From assembly GCA_902623075.1 (NCBI GenBank), contig CACNSD010000006.1:19651-83650 (forward strand): a stretch of DNA of 64,000 bases. The letters are read 5' to 3'. This document shows positions 36,158 to 44,421 of the stretch, in pieces (the stretch's first letter is position 1; each line of letters starts with the position of its first letter). The position numbers were made by a program, and so were the translations under genes. The DNA comes from an uncultured Pelagibacteraceae bacterium. Its GTDB lineage: Bacteria; Pseudomonadota; Alphaproteobacteria; Pelagibacterales; Pelagibacteraceae. A model generated the notes under the pieces. The model ran no database searches and was not told the origin of the DNA. It saw only the letters and a program-made list of their open reading frames with translations.

Positions 36158-36660
36158 TTAAAAAAATTATAATATTTTTAGGAATATTTTTTATAGTTGG
36201 TATCAGCCAAATTTCTGCTCAAGAAATAAAAAAAATTGGTAAATATAAAGATTGGGAAGCAATGGTTGTTTCTGATACTGATGGTAAAGTATGCTTTGCT
36301 CAGTCATTACCAATTTTACAAGCTCCAAAAACAAATAAAAGAGATGCTAAATTATTCGTAGCTTTTAGACCAAACGACAATATAAAAAATGAAGTAAGTG
36401 TTACACCAGGTTATGAATTTAATAAAAATAATTCTGTAACAGCTGCCTCAGGAAAAAATAAATTTAAATTTGATATTAAAGAACAAGGTTTTGCATGGAT
36501 TGCTGACAATAAAATAGAACTAAAAATGATCAAGCAAATGAGAAAAGGATCTAGAATTATGATTACTGGGTACAACCAACAAGGTTCTCAAACTATTGAT
36601 CATTACTCACTACTAGGATTTACTAAAGCTTATAATGCTTCGAAAAAAGCTTGTAGTTAA
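36148..36660 (+). CDS. Invasion-associated locus B (IalB) family periplasmic protein
   Basis: 170 residues with a signal peptide (1-24, cleavage after ISA). The mature part begins KIGKYKDWEAM, followed by CFAQSLP, a beta-rich layout and a C-terminal Cys, as in IalB proteins. In Bartonella the family is linked to entry into erythrocytes, but it is widespread in free-living alphaproteobacteria with unknown function. It is translationally coupled to the aldo/keto reductase and to argG. Confidence 0.8.
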   Translation: MSLIKKIIIFLGIFFIVGISQISAQEIKKIGKYKDWEAMVVSDTDGKVCFAQSLPILQAPKTNKRDAKLFVAFRPNDNIKNEVSVTPGYEFNKNNSVTAASGKNKFKFDIKEQGFAWIADNKIELKMIKQMRKGSRIMITGYNQQGSQTIDHYSLLGFTKAYNASKKACS

Positions 36661-36664
36661 TTTA

Positions 36665-37849
36665 ATGAAATCAAAAAAGAAAATTGTTCTAGCTTACTCT
36701 GGAGGTCTAGACACTTCTATAATTTTAAAATGGCTTCAAGAGAATTATGATGCTGATGTAATTTGTTACACAGCAGATGTTGGACAAGAAATTAATAGAA
36801 GAAAAATTATAACTAACGCAAAAAAATTTGGTGTCAAAAATATAATAATAAAGGATTTAAAAGATATTTTTGTTAAAGACTATGTTTATCCTATGATTAG
36901 AGGGCACGCGATTTACGAGGGTGTTTACTTATTAGGTACATCGATTGCAAGACCACTTATCGCAAAAGACCAAATTAGAGTTGCTAAAAAATTCAATGCC
37001 TATGCTGTTTCGCATGGTGCAACCGGTAAAGGTAACGATCAAGTTAGATTTGAATTAGGATATCATTATTTTGGACCTAAAATTAAAATTATAGCTCCAT
37101 GGCGAATTTGGAAATTAAAATCTAGAACAGATTTAATTAATTATGCCAAAAAGCATGGTATCACTATACCTAAGGATAAAAAAGGTGCCCCACCATTTTC
37201 TGTCGATGATAATTTGTTTCATACATCGACTGAAGGAAAAATTTTAGAAAATCCAAAGAATTCTGCACCAGAATTTATTTTTCAAAGAACCATATCTCCA
37301 GAAAAAGCACCAAATAAACCTTCATTTGTTACTATCAATTTTAAAAATGGTGATCCTTTTGGAATTAACGGAAAAAAGATTTCACCAGCTAAGTTATTAA
37401 CAAAGCTAAATGATCTTGCAGGCAAAAATGGAATTGGAAGAGTTGACTTAGTAGAAAATAGATTTCTAGGTATAAAATCTAGAGGAGTGTATGAAACACC
37501 AGGTGGAACTCTGTTAATCAATGCACATAGAGCAATCGAGTCAGTTACTTTAGATAAAGAAACTATGCATAAAAAAGATCGGATAATGTCTAGATATGCT
37601 GAGCTAATTTATAATGGTTATTGGTATTCAAAAGAAAGATTTAAACTTCAAAAAATTGTTGATTTAAAAAGAGGTAAAATTAACGGTGCAGTTAAGCTTA
37701 AATTATATAAAGGGAATATTACAATTCAATCAAGGGTTACTAATAGCAGTGCCTATTCAATGAAGAAAGTTTCATTCGAAGAAAACAAGTCATTTAATAA
37801 ATCTAATGTAGAAAGATTTATCAATTTTCATAAAAAAAAGCTTCGATAA
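36665..37849 (+). CDS. argG: Argininosuccinate synthase
   Basis: 394 residues from ATG 36665, where the protein begins MKSKKKIVLAYSGGLDTS as family members do; an ATG 30 nt upstream lies inside the ialB-like gene and is less likely. It joins citrulline and aspartate with ATP in arginine synthesis. The ATP-binding AYSGGLDTS (9-17), GCATGKGND-like SHGATGKGNDQVRFE and the KKGAPPFSVDDNL segment are all seen. Length is standard. A weak hairpin (ACAAAT/ATTTGT at 37864-37879) followed by TTTAATT may end the transcript. Confidence 0.95.
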   Translation: MKSKKKIVLAYSGGLDTSIILKWLQENYDADVICYTADVGQEINRRKIITNAKKFGVKNIIIKDLKDIFVKDYVYPMIRGHAIYEGVYLLGTSIARPLIAKDQIRVAKKFNAYAVSHGATGKGNDQVRFELGYHYFGPKIKIIAPWRIWKLKSRTDLINYAKKHGITIPKDKKGAPPFSVDDNLFHTSTEGKILENPKNSAPEFIFQRTISPEKAPNKPSFVTINFKNGDPFGINGKKISPAKLLTKLNDLAGKNGIGRVDLVENRFLGIKSRGVYETPGGTLLINAHRAIESVTLDKETMHKKDRIMSRYAELIYNGYWYSKERFKLQKIVDLKRGKINGAVKLKLYKGNITIQSRVTNSSAYSMKKVSFEENKSFNKSNVERFINFHKKKLR

Positions 37850-37909
37850 CACTATAGTTTAGGACAAATTAACATTTGTTTTAATTATTAAAAATTATAT
37901 CTTTAACTT

Positions 37910-38365
37910 ATGGAATCAATAAAGAATTGGATGAGAGATGCAGCAAATATTTTATTTGATGATAGTAAAAATGATCTACGTGCACTTCCTAAAACAGTTA
38001 GATTACAAATACTTTTGGTTTTAAGTTTTATTTGGACCACTGTCTTTAGTTTATATGTTTTTTCTTATACAACTTTTGCATTTGGGTGGGCTGGACTTTT
38101 TTTAGCTCACATTGGTTTAATATTTGCCGTCTACATGACTTTTAAACAATTTCATAGAGCAGAAGCAAAGTCCGCAAGTGTTTTTCGAACGAAAAATTTT
38201 GATCCTTTTAAAATAATGGTAATCGTTTTTGTAATAGTATTTATCTTTGTATTTTCAAAAGGAATAGAGGTTTTAACAAGTCCAAACCCAAATTCTTATT
38301 CAATTCCATATGATGGTCCCTTAAAATCAGCAATTGAAAAATGGCTACCATTTAGTAAAGATTAA
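37910..38365 (+). CDS. Conserved-looking membrane protein of unknown function
   Basis: 151 residues with three predicted spans (about 38-58, 61-82 and 103-122) and a charged N-terminus (KNWMRDAANILFDDSKNDLRALP). I recognise no family. It is followed after 2 nt by the PsiE-like gene and then the photolyase-like gene, so the three may be one operon. Confidence 0.7.
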   Translation: MESIKNWMRDAANILFDDSKNDLRALPKTVRLQILLVLSFIWTTVFSLYVFSYTTFAFGWAGLFLAHIGLIFAVYMTFKQFHRAEAKSASVFRTKNFDPFKIMVIVFVIVFIFVFSKGIEVLTSPNPNSYSIPYDGPLKSAIEKWLPFSKD

Positions 38366-38367
38366 TA

Positions 38368-38748
38368 ATGGATAATATTACAAAAAACTTACAGTTAGCG
38401 TTGATGTGTATTATTTTAGTTAGTACAGTTATCGCTGTTGGGATTGAAATAAAAAATATGTTCACCAACCAATCTGTAACTCTAGCTGATTTACTTTTGA
38501 TGTTTCTTTACTTAGAAGTTTTAGCTATGGTAAGAGTTTTTTGGAATCAACAGTCTATTAGTATTACACTTCCATTACTTATTGCAATTACAGCTCTTGC
38601 TCGGTTTATTATCCTGCAAGGTAAAGAAATGGACCCTACTGCACTAGTTTACGAAGCAGTAGCAATTTTGTTGATTGCTGCAGCGATTGTTGTTTTAAGG
38701 TTAAGACACAGTGATAAATTGGGCCTGAAGAAAAAAAAATCGAAATAA
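38368..38748 (+). CDS. PsiE-family membrane protein
   Basis: 126 residues, four predicted spans and a very basic tail (RLRHSDKLGLKKKKSK). The order NLQLALMCIILVS, ADLLLMFLYLEVLAMV and the ITALARFIILQGKEMD segment match the phosphate-starvation-inducible PsiE family. Function is not known beyond phosphate-linked expression in E. coli; no Pho box was recognised here. Confidence 0.82.
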   Translation: MDNITKNLQLALMCIILVSTVIAVGIEIKNMFTNQSVTLADLLLMFLYLEVLAMVRVFWNQQSISITLPLLIAITALARFIILQGKEMDPTALVYEAVAILLIAAAIVVLRLRHSDKLGLKKKKSK

Positions 38749-38757
38749 TTAAAAATA

Positions 38758-39894
38758 ATGTTTGAAGCTTCAAGGGCTAAGGCCTTAAATCAACTAGATA
38801 ATTTTATTGAAAATAATCTTGCAGAATATTCTAGGTTAAGAAATTTTGATTTTGGACCTGAAAAAAGATCAAATGTATCTTGTTTATCCCCATATATAAC
38901 TCATGGAATTATTAATGAGAAAGAAGTAATTCAAAAATCACTTAATAAATTTTCATTCTCAAAAAATGAAAAATTTATCCAAGAAGTTCTTTGGCGAACT
39001 TATTGGAAAGGTTGGTTAGAACTTAGACCTAATGTTTGGACAGATTACCTTTCTGAACTAAATCAAATAAAAAATGAGCTTCAAAATAATGAAGATTATC
39101 TCTCTGCAATTGATGGAAAAACAAACATAGATTGCTTTAATGAATGGGTAAAAGAGCTTAAAGATAACAATTATTTACATAATCACACAAGAATGTGGTT
39201 TGCTAGTATTTGGATTTTTACTTTGGAATTACCTTGGCAGTTGGGGGCAGAATTTTTTATGCAACATCTTTACGATGGAGACGCGGCATCAAATACTCTT
39301 GGTTGGCGATGGGTTGCGGGCGTTCAAACACAAGGAAAACATTACCTTGCAAGTGAATGGAACATTAAAAAATTCACCAATAATAGATTTCAAAATATAA
39401 AGTTAAATGAAAATGCTCCTCCAAAGGTATCTGAAAAATCTTACCAAATAATTAAACAAGATTTTAAAAACCCACCAAATATTGAGAACAAAAATCTTTT
39501 AATTTTTGAAAATAATCTGTCGTTTGAAATCACTGATTTTAAAGACAACAACTTAAAAAAAATTTACTTAGTTTCTAATAGTAATGAAAATAGATCGATA
39601 AAACTTAGCGAAAAGTTAGTAAAATTTAAGTCTTTGTTAATTAATGATCAAGAACAAAGATTAAAGGATCGATCTATTGATTGTCAGATAATTGATATAA
39701 GTGAAATAATAAATATTGAAAATTGTTTTGGTTTATATCCAACAGTCGGTGAAAATTTAGATTTTATAAATTCAAATAATTTAAAAATAAGTTTTTTATA
39801 TAGAAATCTTGATCAATTAGCCTGGCAATACTGCAACAAAGGATTTTTCAATTTTAAAAATTATATTCCCAAAATTGTTTCAACTTTTAACTAA
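38758..39894 (+). CDS. Photolyase/cryptochrome-like protein with N-terminal FAD domain and C-terminal alpha/beta domain
   Basis: 378 residues. The FAD-binding domain of photolyases comes first: SCLSPYITHG (41-50), the QEVLWRTYWKGW block (75-86), TRMWFASIWIF (144-154) and LYDGDAASNTLGWRWVAG (171-188), each matching a photolyase FAD-pocket motif. In known photolyases this domain follows an N-terminal antenna domain. Here a second domain (243-378) with LLIFENNLSF and FKSLLINDQEQRLKDRSID looks like that Rossmann domain, moved to the end. DNA repair or light sensing is inferred. It is the third gene after the two small membrane proteins. Confidence 0.82.
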   Translation: MFEASRAKALNQLDNFIENNLAEYSRLRNFDFGPEKRSNVSCLSPYITHGIINEKEVIQKSLNKFSFSKNEKFIQEVLWRTYWKGWLELRPNVWTDYLSELNQIKNELQNNEDYLSAIDGKTNIDCFNEWVKELKDNNYLHNHTRMWFASIWIFTLELPWQLGAEFFMQHLYDGDAASNTLGWRWVAGVQTQGKHYLASEWNIKKFTNNRFQNIKLNENAPPKVSEKSYQIIKQDFKNPPNIENKNLLIFENNLSFEITDFKDNNLKKIYLVSNSNENRSIKLSEKLVKFKSLLINDQEQRLKDRSIDCQIIDISEIINIENCFGLYPTVGENLDFINSNNLKISFLYRNLDQLAWQYCNKGFFNFKNYIPKIVSTFN

Positions 39895-40112
39895 AACCAA
39901 CGGACCATACCTATAATTCCAGCGGTTGCATAAAAAAATTGTAAAAATAAAATTCCTTTATGGCCACCTCTGTAAGCCCAAATACCAATTAATATTGCAG
40001 ATAAAAGTAATAAACAAAAACCAAAAAATTCTATGCCAATATTTAAAGCTACAAACAAAGAATATAATATTGCAGTTATAACCCCTGCCCATTCAAAGAT
40101 TTTATTATTCAT
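39891..40112 (-). CDS. Small membrane protein of unknown function
   Basis: 73 residues with two or three hydrophobic segments and a RGGHKG loop. The end (YATAGIIGMVRWF) recalls short PnuC-like membrane proteins, but the match is weak. The start overlaps the glutamine amidotransferase stop by 4 nt, so it is co-transcribed with it. Its stop overlaps the end of the convergent photolyase-like gene. Confidence 0.65.
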   Translation of the reverse strand: MNNKIFEWAGVITAILYSLFVALNIGIEFFGFCLLLLSAILIGIWAYRGGHKGILFLQFFYATAGIIGMVRWF

Positions 40113-40840
40113 AAAAGTTTTTTAAAATTATTGTATAGAATTGTAGAATAGTTATTCATATCTTTCATGTTATCATTTGCTGATTTATCAAACTTTTCTA
40201 ATGCATCATTTCCAAGCTGATCCTCTAAAGCTTTTTTATACTCTGGAACACATCCCCATTCATTGACGGTAGTATCTTTAATTTCTATATGAAATTGAAT
40301 TCCATAAGCATGGTTTTGATATTTAAAGATTTGATATTTAGTGATTGGCGAAGAAGCTAACAAAGTTACATCTTTATTATTTTCAATACCTTGAACCTCA
40401 TAAGAGTGCCATTGTAAACTTTTTATAGTATTAGGAAATTTTGAAAATAAATTATCTTCCTGTTTATCTTTTAGAAAATTAATATCCATAATTCCAATTT
40501 CTGCTGGATTTGATTTTACCACTTTACCACCTACTACTTCTCCTAAAAGTTGACAACCTAAACAAAAACCTAAATAAGGTTTTTTTAAATCCACAACAAA
40601 CTCTTTAATTTTTTTCTTTTCTTCAATTAACCATGGATATTGCTTTTCCATATATGTATCCATCGGACCGCCCATGCAAAACATTCCATCAAATTTACTT
40701 AAATCCTCTGGTATTTTTTCATCTTCATCTAACTCGATAGTAGTTAAGTTAAATCCATCATCTAACATTAAATCTTTAATGTACCCTGGGTCTTCGATTT
40801 TAATATGCTGTAATACTATTATGTTCACTAATTTAACCAT
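40109..40840 (-). CDS. Class I glutamine amidotransferase-like protein
   Basis: 243 residues, single GATase1 domain. The nucleophile elbow GFCLGCQ gives C93 and the catalytic His lies in YGIQFHIE, followed by Glu. It lacks a synthetase domain, so it is one of the stand-alone amidotransferase-like proteins close to GuaA's N-terminal domain (such as YfeJ or gamma-glutamyl hydrolases). No known partner is adjacent, so the amide substrate is unknown. Confidence 0.85.
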   Translation of the reverse strand: MVKLVNIIVLQHIKIEDPGYIKDLMLDDGFNLTTIELDEDEKIPEDLSKFDGMFCMGGPMDTYMEKQYPWLIEEKKKIKEFVVDLKKPYLGFCLGCQLLGEVVGGKVVKSNPAEIGIMDINFLKDKQEDNLFSKFPNTIKSLQWHSYEVQGIENNKDVTLLASSPITKYQIFKYQNHAYGIQFHIEIKDTTVNEWGCVPEYKKALEDQLGNDALEKFDKSANDNMKDMNNYSTILYNNFKKLL

Positions 40841-40888
40841 AGATCAAAACTCATTACTGAACAAATTAAATAAATTTATCTAGCTAAT

Positions 40889-41626
40889 TTAATTAGTGAA
40901 TGTTTTAAATATACTTACCGAAATAAAGTAAATATTTGATACAACCCATAAGAATATTAGAAAAATTTCATAAACAGGGTTTATATCTAAATCCTTTGTT
41001 ATAATTAATAAAACTGACATCATAAACCAAACAATTGTGAAAAAAATTGATAAATATTTAAGTTTCTTTACTCTTAAAGGATGAATACATTTTAAAGGGG
41101 AAAATTTAAGTAATATTAATAAAATTAAAAATAATAAATTAAAATTTTGGCTTGTTTCAAAAATGTAAAAATATAGAACAATTACATTCCAAATTGCAGG
41201 GAAACCATTGTAGTAATTATCATTTGTTAAAATATTCAAATTTACGTAAGAATAAATAGATATAAAAATCAAGATTACAGGAATTAATATAATAAACTGA
41301 TCTGGTACATAGTTAAACCAGTAAATCATTATAGAGGGTATTATAACATAATTAAAAAAATCAATTATGCTATCTAACATTTTACCATCAATATTAGGTA
41401 AATTTTTATTTACATTAAATTTTCTTGCTAATGTTCCATCAATACTATCAATTAAAAATGCAAGTCCGAGCCAAAGAAAAGCATCTTTTTGATTATTATT
41501 CAAAACAGAAATTAAAGCAAAAAAACCTGCTACAATTCCAAAACCAGTTAATAAATGAACAAGAGTACCCAAAAATCTTTCTTGTTTAAATGAAATGGAT
41601 ATTTTAAAATTTTTTTCTTTACTCAT
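40889..41626 (-). CDS. pcs: CDP-alcohol phosphatidyltransferase, probable phosphatidylcholine synthase
   Basis: 245 residues, about eight predicted spans. The CDP-alcohol motif is complete: DSIDGTLAR, 12 residues, then DGKMLDSIID, with all four Asp. The 12-residue gap and the VHLLTGFG and FFNYVIIP segments match bacterial Pcs, which condenses choline with CDP-diacylglycerol, and not PssA or PgsA. It would make phosphatidylcholine in the inner membrane. It is the last gene of the minus-strand set that begins with the photolyase at 45911. Confidence 0.82.
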   Translation of the reverse strand: MSKEKNFKISISFKQERFLGTLVHLLTGFGIVAGFFALISVLNNNQKDAFLWLGLAFLIDSIDGTLARKFNVNKNLPNIDGKMLDSIIDFFNYVIIPSIMIYWFNYVPDQFIILIPVILIFISIYSYVNLNILTNDNYYNGFPAIWNVIVLYFYIFETSQNFNLLFLILLILLKFSPLKCIHPLRVKKLKYLSIFFTIVWFMMSVLLIITKDLDINPVYEIFLIFLWVVSNIYFISVSIFKTFTN

Positions 41627-41635
41627 TTGTTTTAA

Positions 41636-42325
41636 CTACCTGGCTAGCTTAATAAAAATATCACCCATCCCAGTTTTTAAATTTTCTAAAGGGGTATTAT
41701 TTCGAAATTCACAAAATCTTCCTGTTACTTGATGGCTATTAACAAAGTCTATATCATTTTTTTTACAACTTCTTCCTTCGTGTAATAAGCCTATTACTAG
41801 TTTATCATTAAGACTATAAACTTGGTCATCGTTGATTTTTTCACCATTACAAAAATAATTCTTATTAACTCTATTTGGAAAGTCTTTTTTATTGCAAGGA
41901 TTTCTTATTGTGAAAACATAAAATTCTTTTAAACCATCCAAAAATTTATGTTTCATTTTTTCAACTTCTGAATATTTCATAATATCACATGAACAAGGAA
42001 TACAGCACTTATAATAATCACCACAAATTTTTTCTCCAGTTTTACTTTCATTTGTATATATGAAATCTGGTTGAGCATTAGGATCAATTAACGATCCGGA
42101 GACTGCACAATATAATTTATTAAATTCTTTGAAATCTTTATAAGTTATTTCTTTATCGATTATATATTTAAAAAACATCGGTCCCCCTGCATTTCTATTT
42201 TGATCGGGAAATATTCTAGACCAATCAGCTATTAACTCTTTATGATAATTTTTTTCCTCTGATATTGAATCAAATTGAATTAACACAAAAAAAATTACTA
42301 AAAGTTTTAATAAATTTTTTTTCAT
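41636..42325 (-). CDS. Cys-rich secreted protein of unknown function
   Basis: 229 residues with a signal peptide (1-22). The mature part has ten Cys, including a dense CGDYYKCCIPCSCD cluster near 95-110, plus isolated Cys in NPCNK, YFCNG, SCKK and RFCEF. That pattern suggests disulfide bonds or metal binding. I recognise no family. Its start overlaps the stop of the CRTAC1-like gene by 4 nt. Confidence 0.7.
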   Translation of the reverse strand: MKKNLLKLLVIFFVLIQFDSISEEKNYHKELIADWSRIFPDQNRNAGGPMFFKYIIDKEITYKDFKEFNKLYCAVSGSLIDPNAQPDFIYTNESKTGEKICGDYYKCCIPCSCDIMKYSEVEKMKHKFLDGLKEFYVFTIRNPCNKKDFPNRVNKNYFCNGEKINDDQVYSLNDKLVIGLLHEGRSCKKNDIDFVNSHQVTGRFCEFRNNTPLENLKTGMGDIFIKLAR

Positions 42326-43764
42326 TTTTGTTTTACAATAATAGTTTGATTTAAAGAGTTTATTTTAATTAAATTTTTGTTACCGTTAGTCCATTTTACT
42401 TCTACTCTAAAATCTTTTTCATTGTTTCTAATTCCATAATGTGCCACAGGCTCCATTTGACACAAATAACCTGAACCAGAATCTATAGTTTTTGAGTGTT
42501 TTCTTTGATTAGAAAGCAATGTTACTGTTGCGCCTCTTGCTGGAGCACCAAATTTGTTAACAGGTTTAATTCTTAAATATTTAGTTTGTTTATCAATTTT
42601 TGCTTTATATAGAGTTAATGGTTGCTCTTTACTTTCACCGCGGGAAACTAATAATTCTAAAATACCATCATTATCAATGTCAGCAACTGCAGCTCCCGTA
42701 CCATATCCATCAGCTTCTAAACCAGTCTCTAATTTTATTTCCTCAAATTTTCCATTCTCTCTAATTTTAAAAAGCTTGTTTGGTTCAGCTATATTGTTCA
42801 TAAAAACTTCATCGTAACCATCATTATCAAAGTCTGCAGATATTATTGTTCGAATTCTAGAAGGTTTATCAAATTTACTATTTCCTATATCTTTAAACTG
42901 ATTATCTTTTAAAACATAAGCTCTATGATAACCCTGCCAATTTCCACTTATTATATCTAATCTTCCTCGATAAAGTATGTCAGAAAGTGCGGTTCCTCTA
43001 CCGTTCTGAATTACATCATCTACTCGATATTTAAACGCTAAGTCCTCAAAGACTCCATTGTTATTTTTTAAAAGAAAATTCGCACCTCTTTCATTTGCTG
43101 CAAAAATGTCAGATCTATCGGTTAAAATATGTCCTGAAACAACCGCCCTTCCACCTGTAACCTTATCTAAATTTAAATTAACTGATTTATCTTTAATCTT
43201 TTTGTTCTCAATTTCATAGAACCTTGTTGGACCCCCATAATTTGAAACATAAATACCATAATTGCCATCGCCATTTCTATCCACACAAGCGACTGATCTG
43301 CCTGCTGTTAAATTTAAATCCTCTTTATTTTTTTCAATTTCAAACATGTCTAAAAACTTACTTTCAACTAAATCTATAAGTCTGTCAGAATGTTTTTTTG
43401 TTCCACTATAAGTATCTGTGTTGAGAAAATATATTTCTTCATATCCATCTCTATCAATATCACATGCAGCAACACCAATTGTTTTTCTAGTTTCATCAGA
43501 AAATATATTTTGATTAGCTATATTAATTAAGTTTCCATTTTCATATGAGAGTGCTAAATTCGGATAACCAAATCCTGTAACTATAAATTCGTAATTTCCA
43601 TTTTGATCCATATCGGTAACGGAAATACCGTAACTTAGTCTTTTTGGATTATCTGTAATTTTTGCAGTTATATCCTTAAAAAAATCAGCATTAACAATAT
43701 TTGGTATTGATAAAACCGATAAAAATATTATTTTTTTAAAAAAATTGGATAACTTACTTTTCAT
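42322..43764 (-). CDS. CRTAC1-type FG-GAP/VCBS repeat protein with C-terminal ASPIC/UnbV domain
   Basis: 480 residues, signal peptide (1-26). Five FG-GAP-like repeats carry calcium-binding loops of the form DxDxDG: DMDQNGNYE, DIDRDGYEE, DRNGDGNYG, DFDNDGYDE and DIDNDGILE. The C-terminus holds the ASPIC/UnbV block (TVTLLSNQRKHSKTI, GSGYL, VKWTNGNK). Such proteins form secreted beta-propellers; their job is unknown in bacteria. It is in the photolyase operon, overlapping the next gene and preceded by the DUF4174 gene with an 11-nt overlap. Confidence 0.9.
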   Translation of the reverse strand: MKSKLSNFFKKIIFLSVLSIPNIVNADFFKDITAKITDNPKRLSYGISVTDMDQNGNYEFIVTGFGYPNLALSYENGNLINIANQNIFSDETRKTIGVAACDIDRDGYEEIYFLNTDTYSGTKKHSDRLIDLVESKFLDMFEIEKNKEDLNLTAGRSVACVDRNGDGNYGIYVSNYGGPTRFYEIENKKIKDKSVNLNLDKVTGGRAVVSGHILTDRSDIFAANERGANFLLKNNNGVFEDLAFKYRVDDVIQNGRGTALSDILYRGRLDIISGNWQGYHRAYVLKDNQFKDIGNSKFDKPSRIRTIISADFDNDGYDEVFMNNIAEPNKLFKIRENGKFEEIKLETGLEADGYGTGAAVADIDNDGILELLVSRGESKEQPLTLYKAKIDKQTKYLRIKPVNKFGAPARGATVTLLSNQRKHSKTIDSGSGYLCQMEPVAHYGIRNNEKDFRVEVKWTNGNKNLIKINSLNQTIIVKQK

Positions 43765-44287
43765 TTTTATTTTTCTTATATTTTTTCATCCAATCATCAA
43801 ATACTTTTATGGCACTACCCATATCTTTTGTTTTGTTTGGATGATTTTTAGCTCTACCTAACATAGTTGAAACTACATTCACTTGGTATTTGGTAGATCT
43901 ATTTTTAATTGTATTAATCGTAAATAAAGCTTTTTCTTTATTTTTAAATCCTAATCCATATGTTGTAGTTCTAGGATTATAATCTGAATATAAAGATAGG
44001 TTAATTGGTTTAATTTTTTTTCCTAATGGCATCTTATCAATTATTTGAAAAACTAACTTATAGTTTAAATCATTCATTACTTTTTTTATTTTTCCATCAA
44101 AACCAATAAGATTTACTGAGAAAGTTTTATTTTTATTTGTTCTACAAATTAATTTTACATATCTTTTGTGAAATTGCTTAATCTTGCTTTGATATATTTT
44201 TTTTACTTTTTGATATGATTTATCCTTAAAATTTGGCGTTATTATTAATAAAATTCTACTTTTCCATTTATATTTTTCTAAATTCAT
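43754..44287 (-). CDS. DUF4174 protein fused to a second uncharacterised domain
   Basis: 177 residues. Residues 1-93 match DUF4174: NLEKYKWKSRILLIITP at the start and VNLIGFDGKIK ... QIIDKMPLGKK at the end. There is no signal peptide although many DUF4174 proteins have one. Residues 95-175 (YGLGFKNKEKALFTI, MLGRAKNHPNKTKDM, AIKVFDDWMKKY) look like a second conserved domain, rich in His, Lys and aromatic residues, that I cannot name. It lies 2 nt downstream of the DUF2256 gene. Confidence 0.72.
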   Translation of the reverse strand: MNLEKYKWKSRILLIITPNFKDKSYQKVKKIYQSKIKQFHKRYVKLICRTNKNKTFSVNLIGFDGKIKKVMNDLNYKLVFQIIDKMPLGKKIKPINLSLYSDYNPRTTTYGLGFKNKEKALFTINTIKNRSTKYQVNVVSTMLGRAKNHPNKTKDMGSAIKVFDDWMKKYKKNKNEK

Positions 44288-44289
44288 AC

Positions 44290-44421
44290 TTAAATTTTTT
44301 TATTAGAGCATTTTTTTGAGCAGTATTTAACTCTGTCCCAGTTAAGCTTCCATTTTTTCCTCCATTTAAATGGTCTGTTACAAACTAAACAAATTTTGGA
44401 TGGCAGATTTTCCTTTTTCAC
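44290..44421 (-). CDS. DUF2256 small zinc-ribbon-like protein, downstream of photolyase
   Basis: 43 codons from GTG 44419-44421 to TAA 44290-44292. The product contains LPSKICLVCNRPFKWRKKW followed by WDRVKYCSKKC, the whole DUF2256 pattern (two CxxC-type pairs: C11/C14 and C34/C38). The GTG shares one base with the photolyase TAG stop (TAGTG), so translation is coupled. DUF2256 is commonly found next to or fused with photolyase/cryptochrome genes, so a joint role is likely. It is short enough to be missed by most gene callers. Confidence 0.85.
   Translation of the reverse strand: MKKENLPSKICLVCNRPFKWRKKWKLNWDRVKYCSKKCSNKKI

Noticed and set aside
36635..36664. Ten-codon longer ArgG start
   Set aside because: It lies inside the preceding gene, while ATG 36665 gives the N-terminus expected for ArgG.
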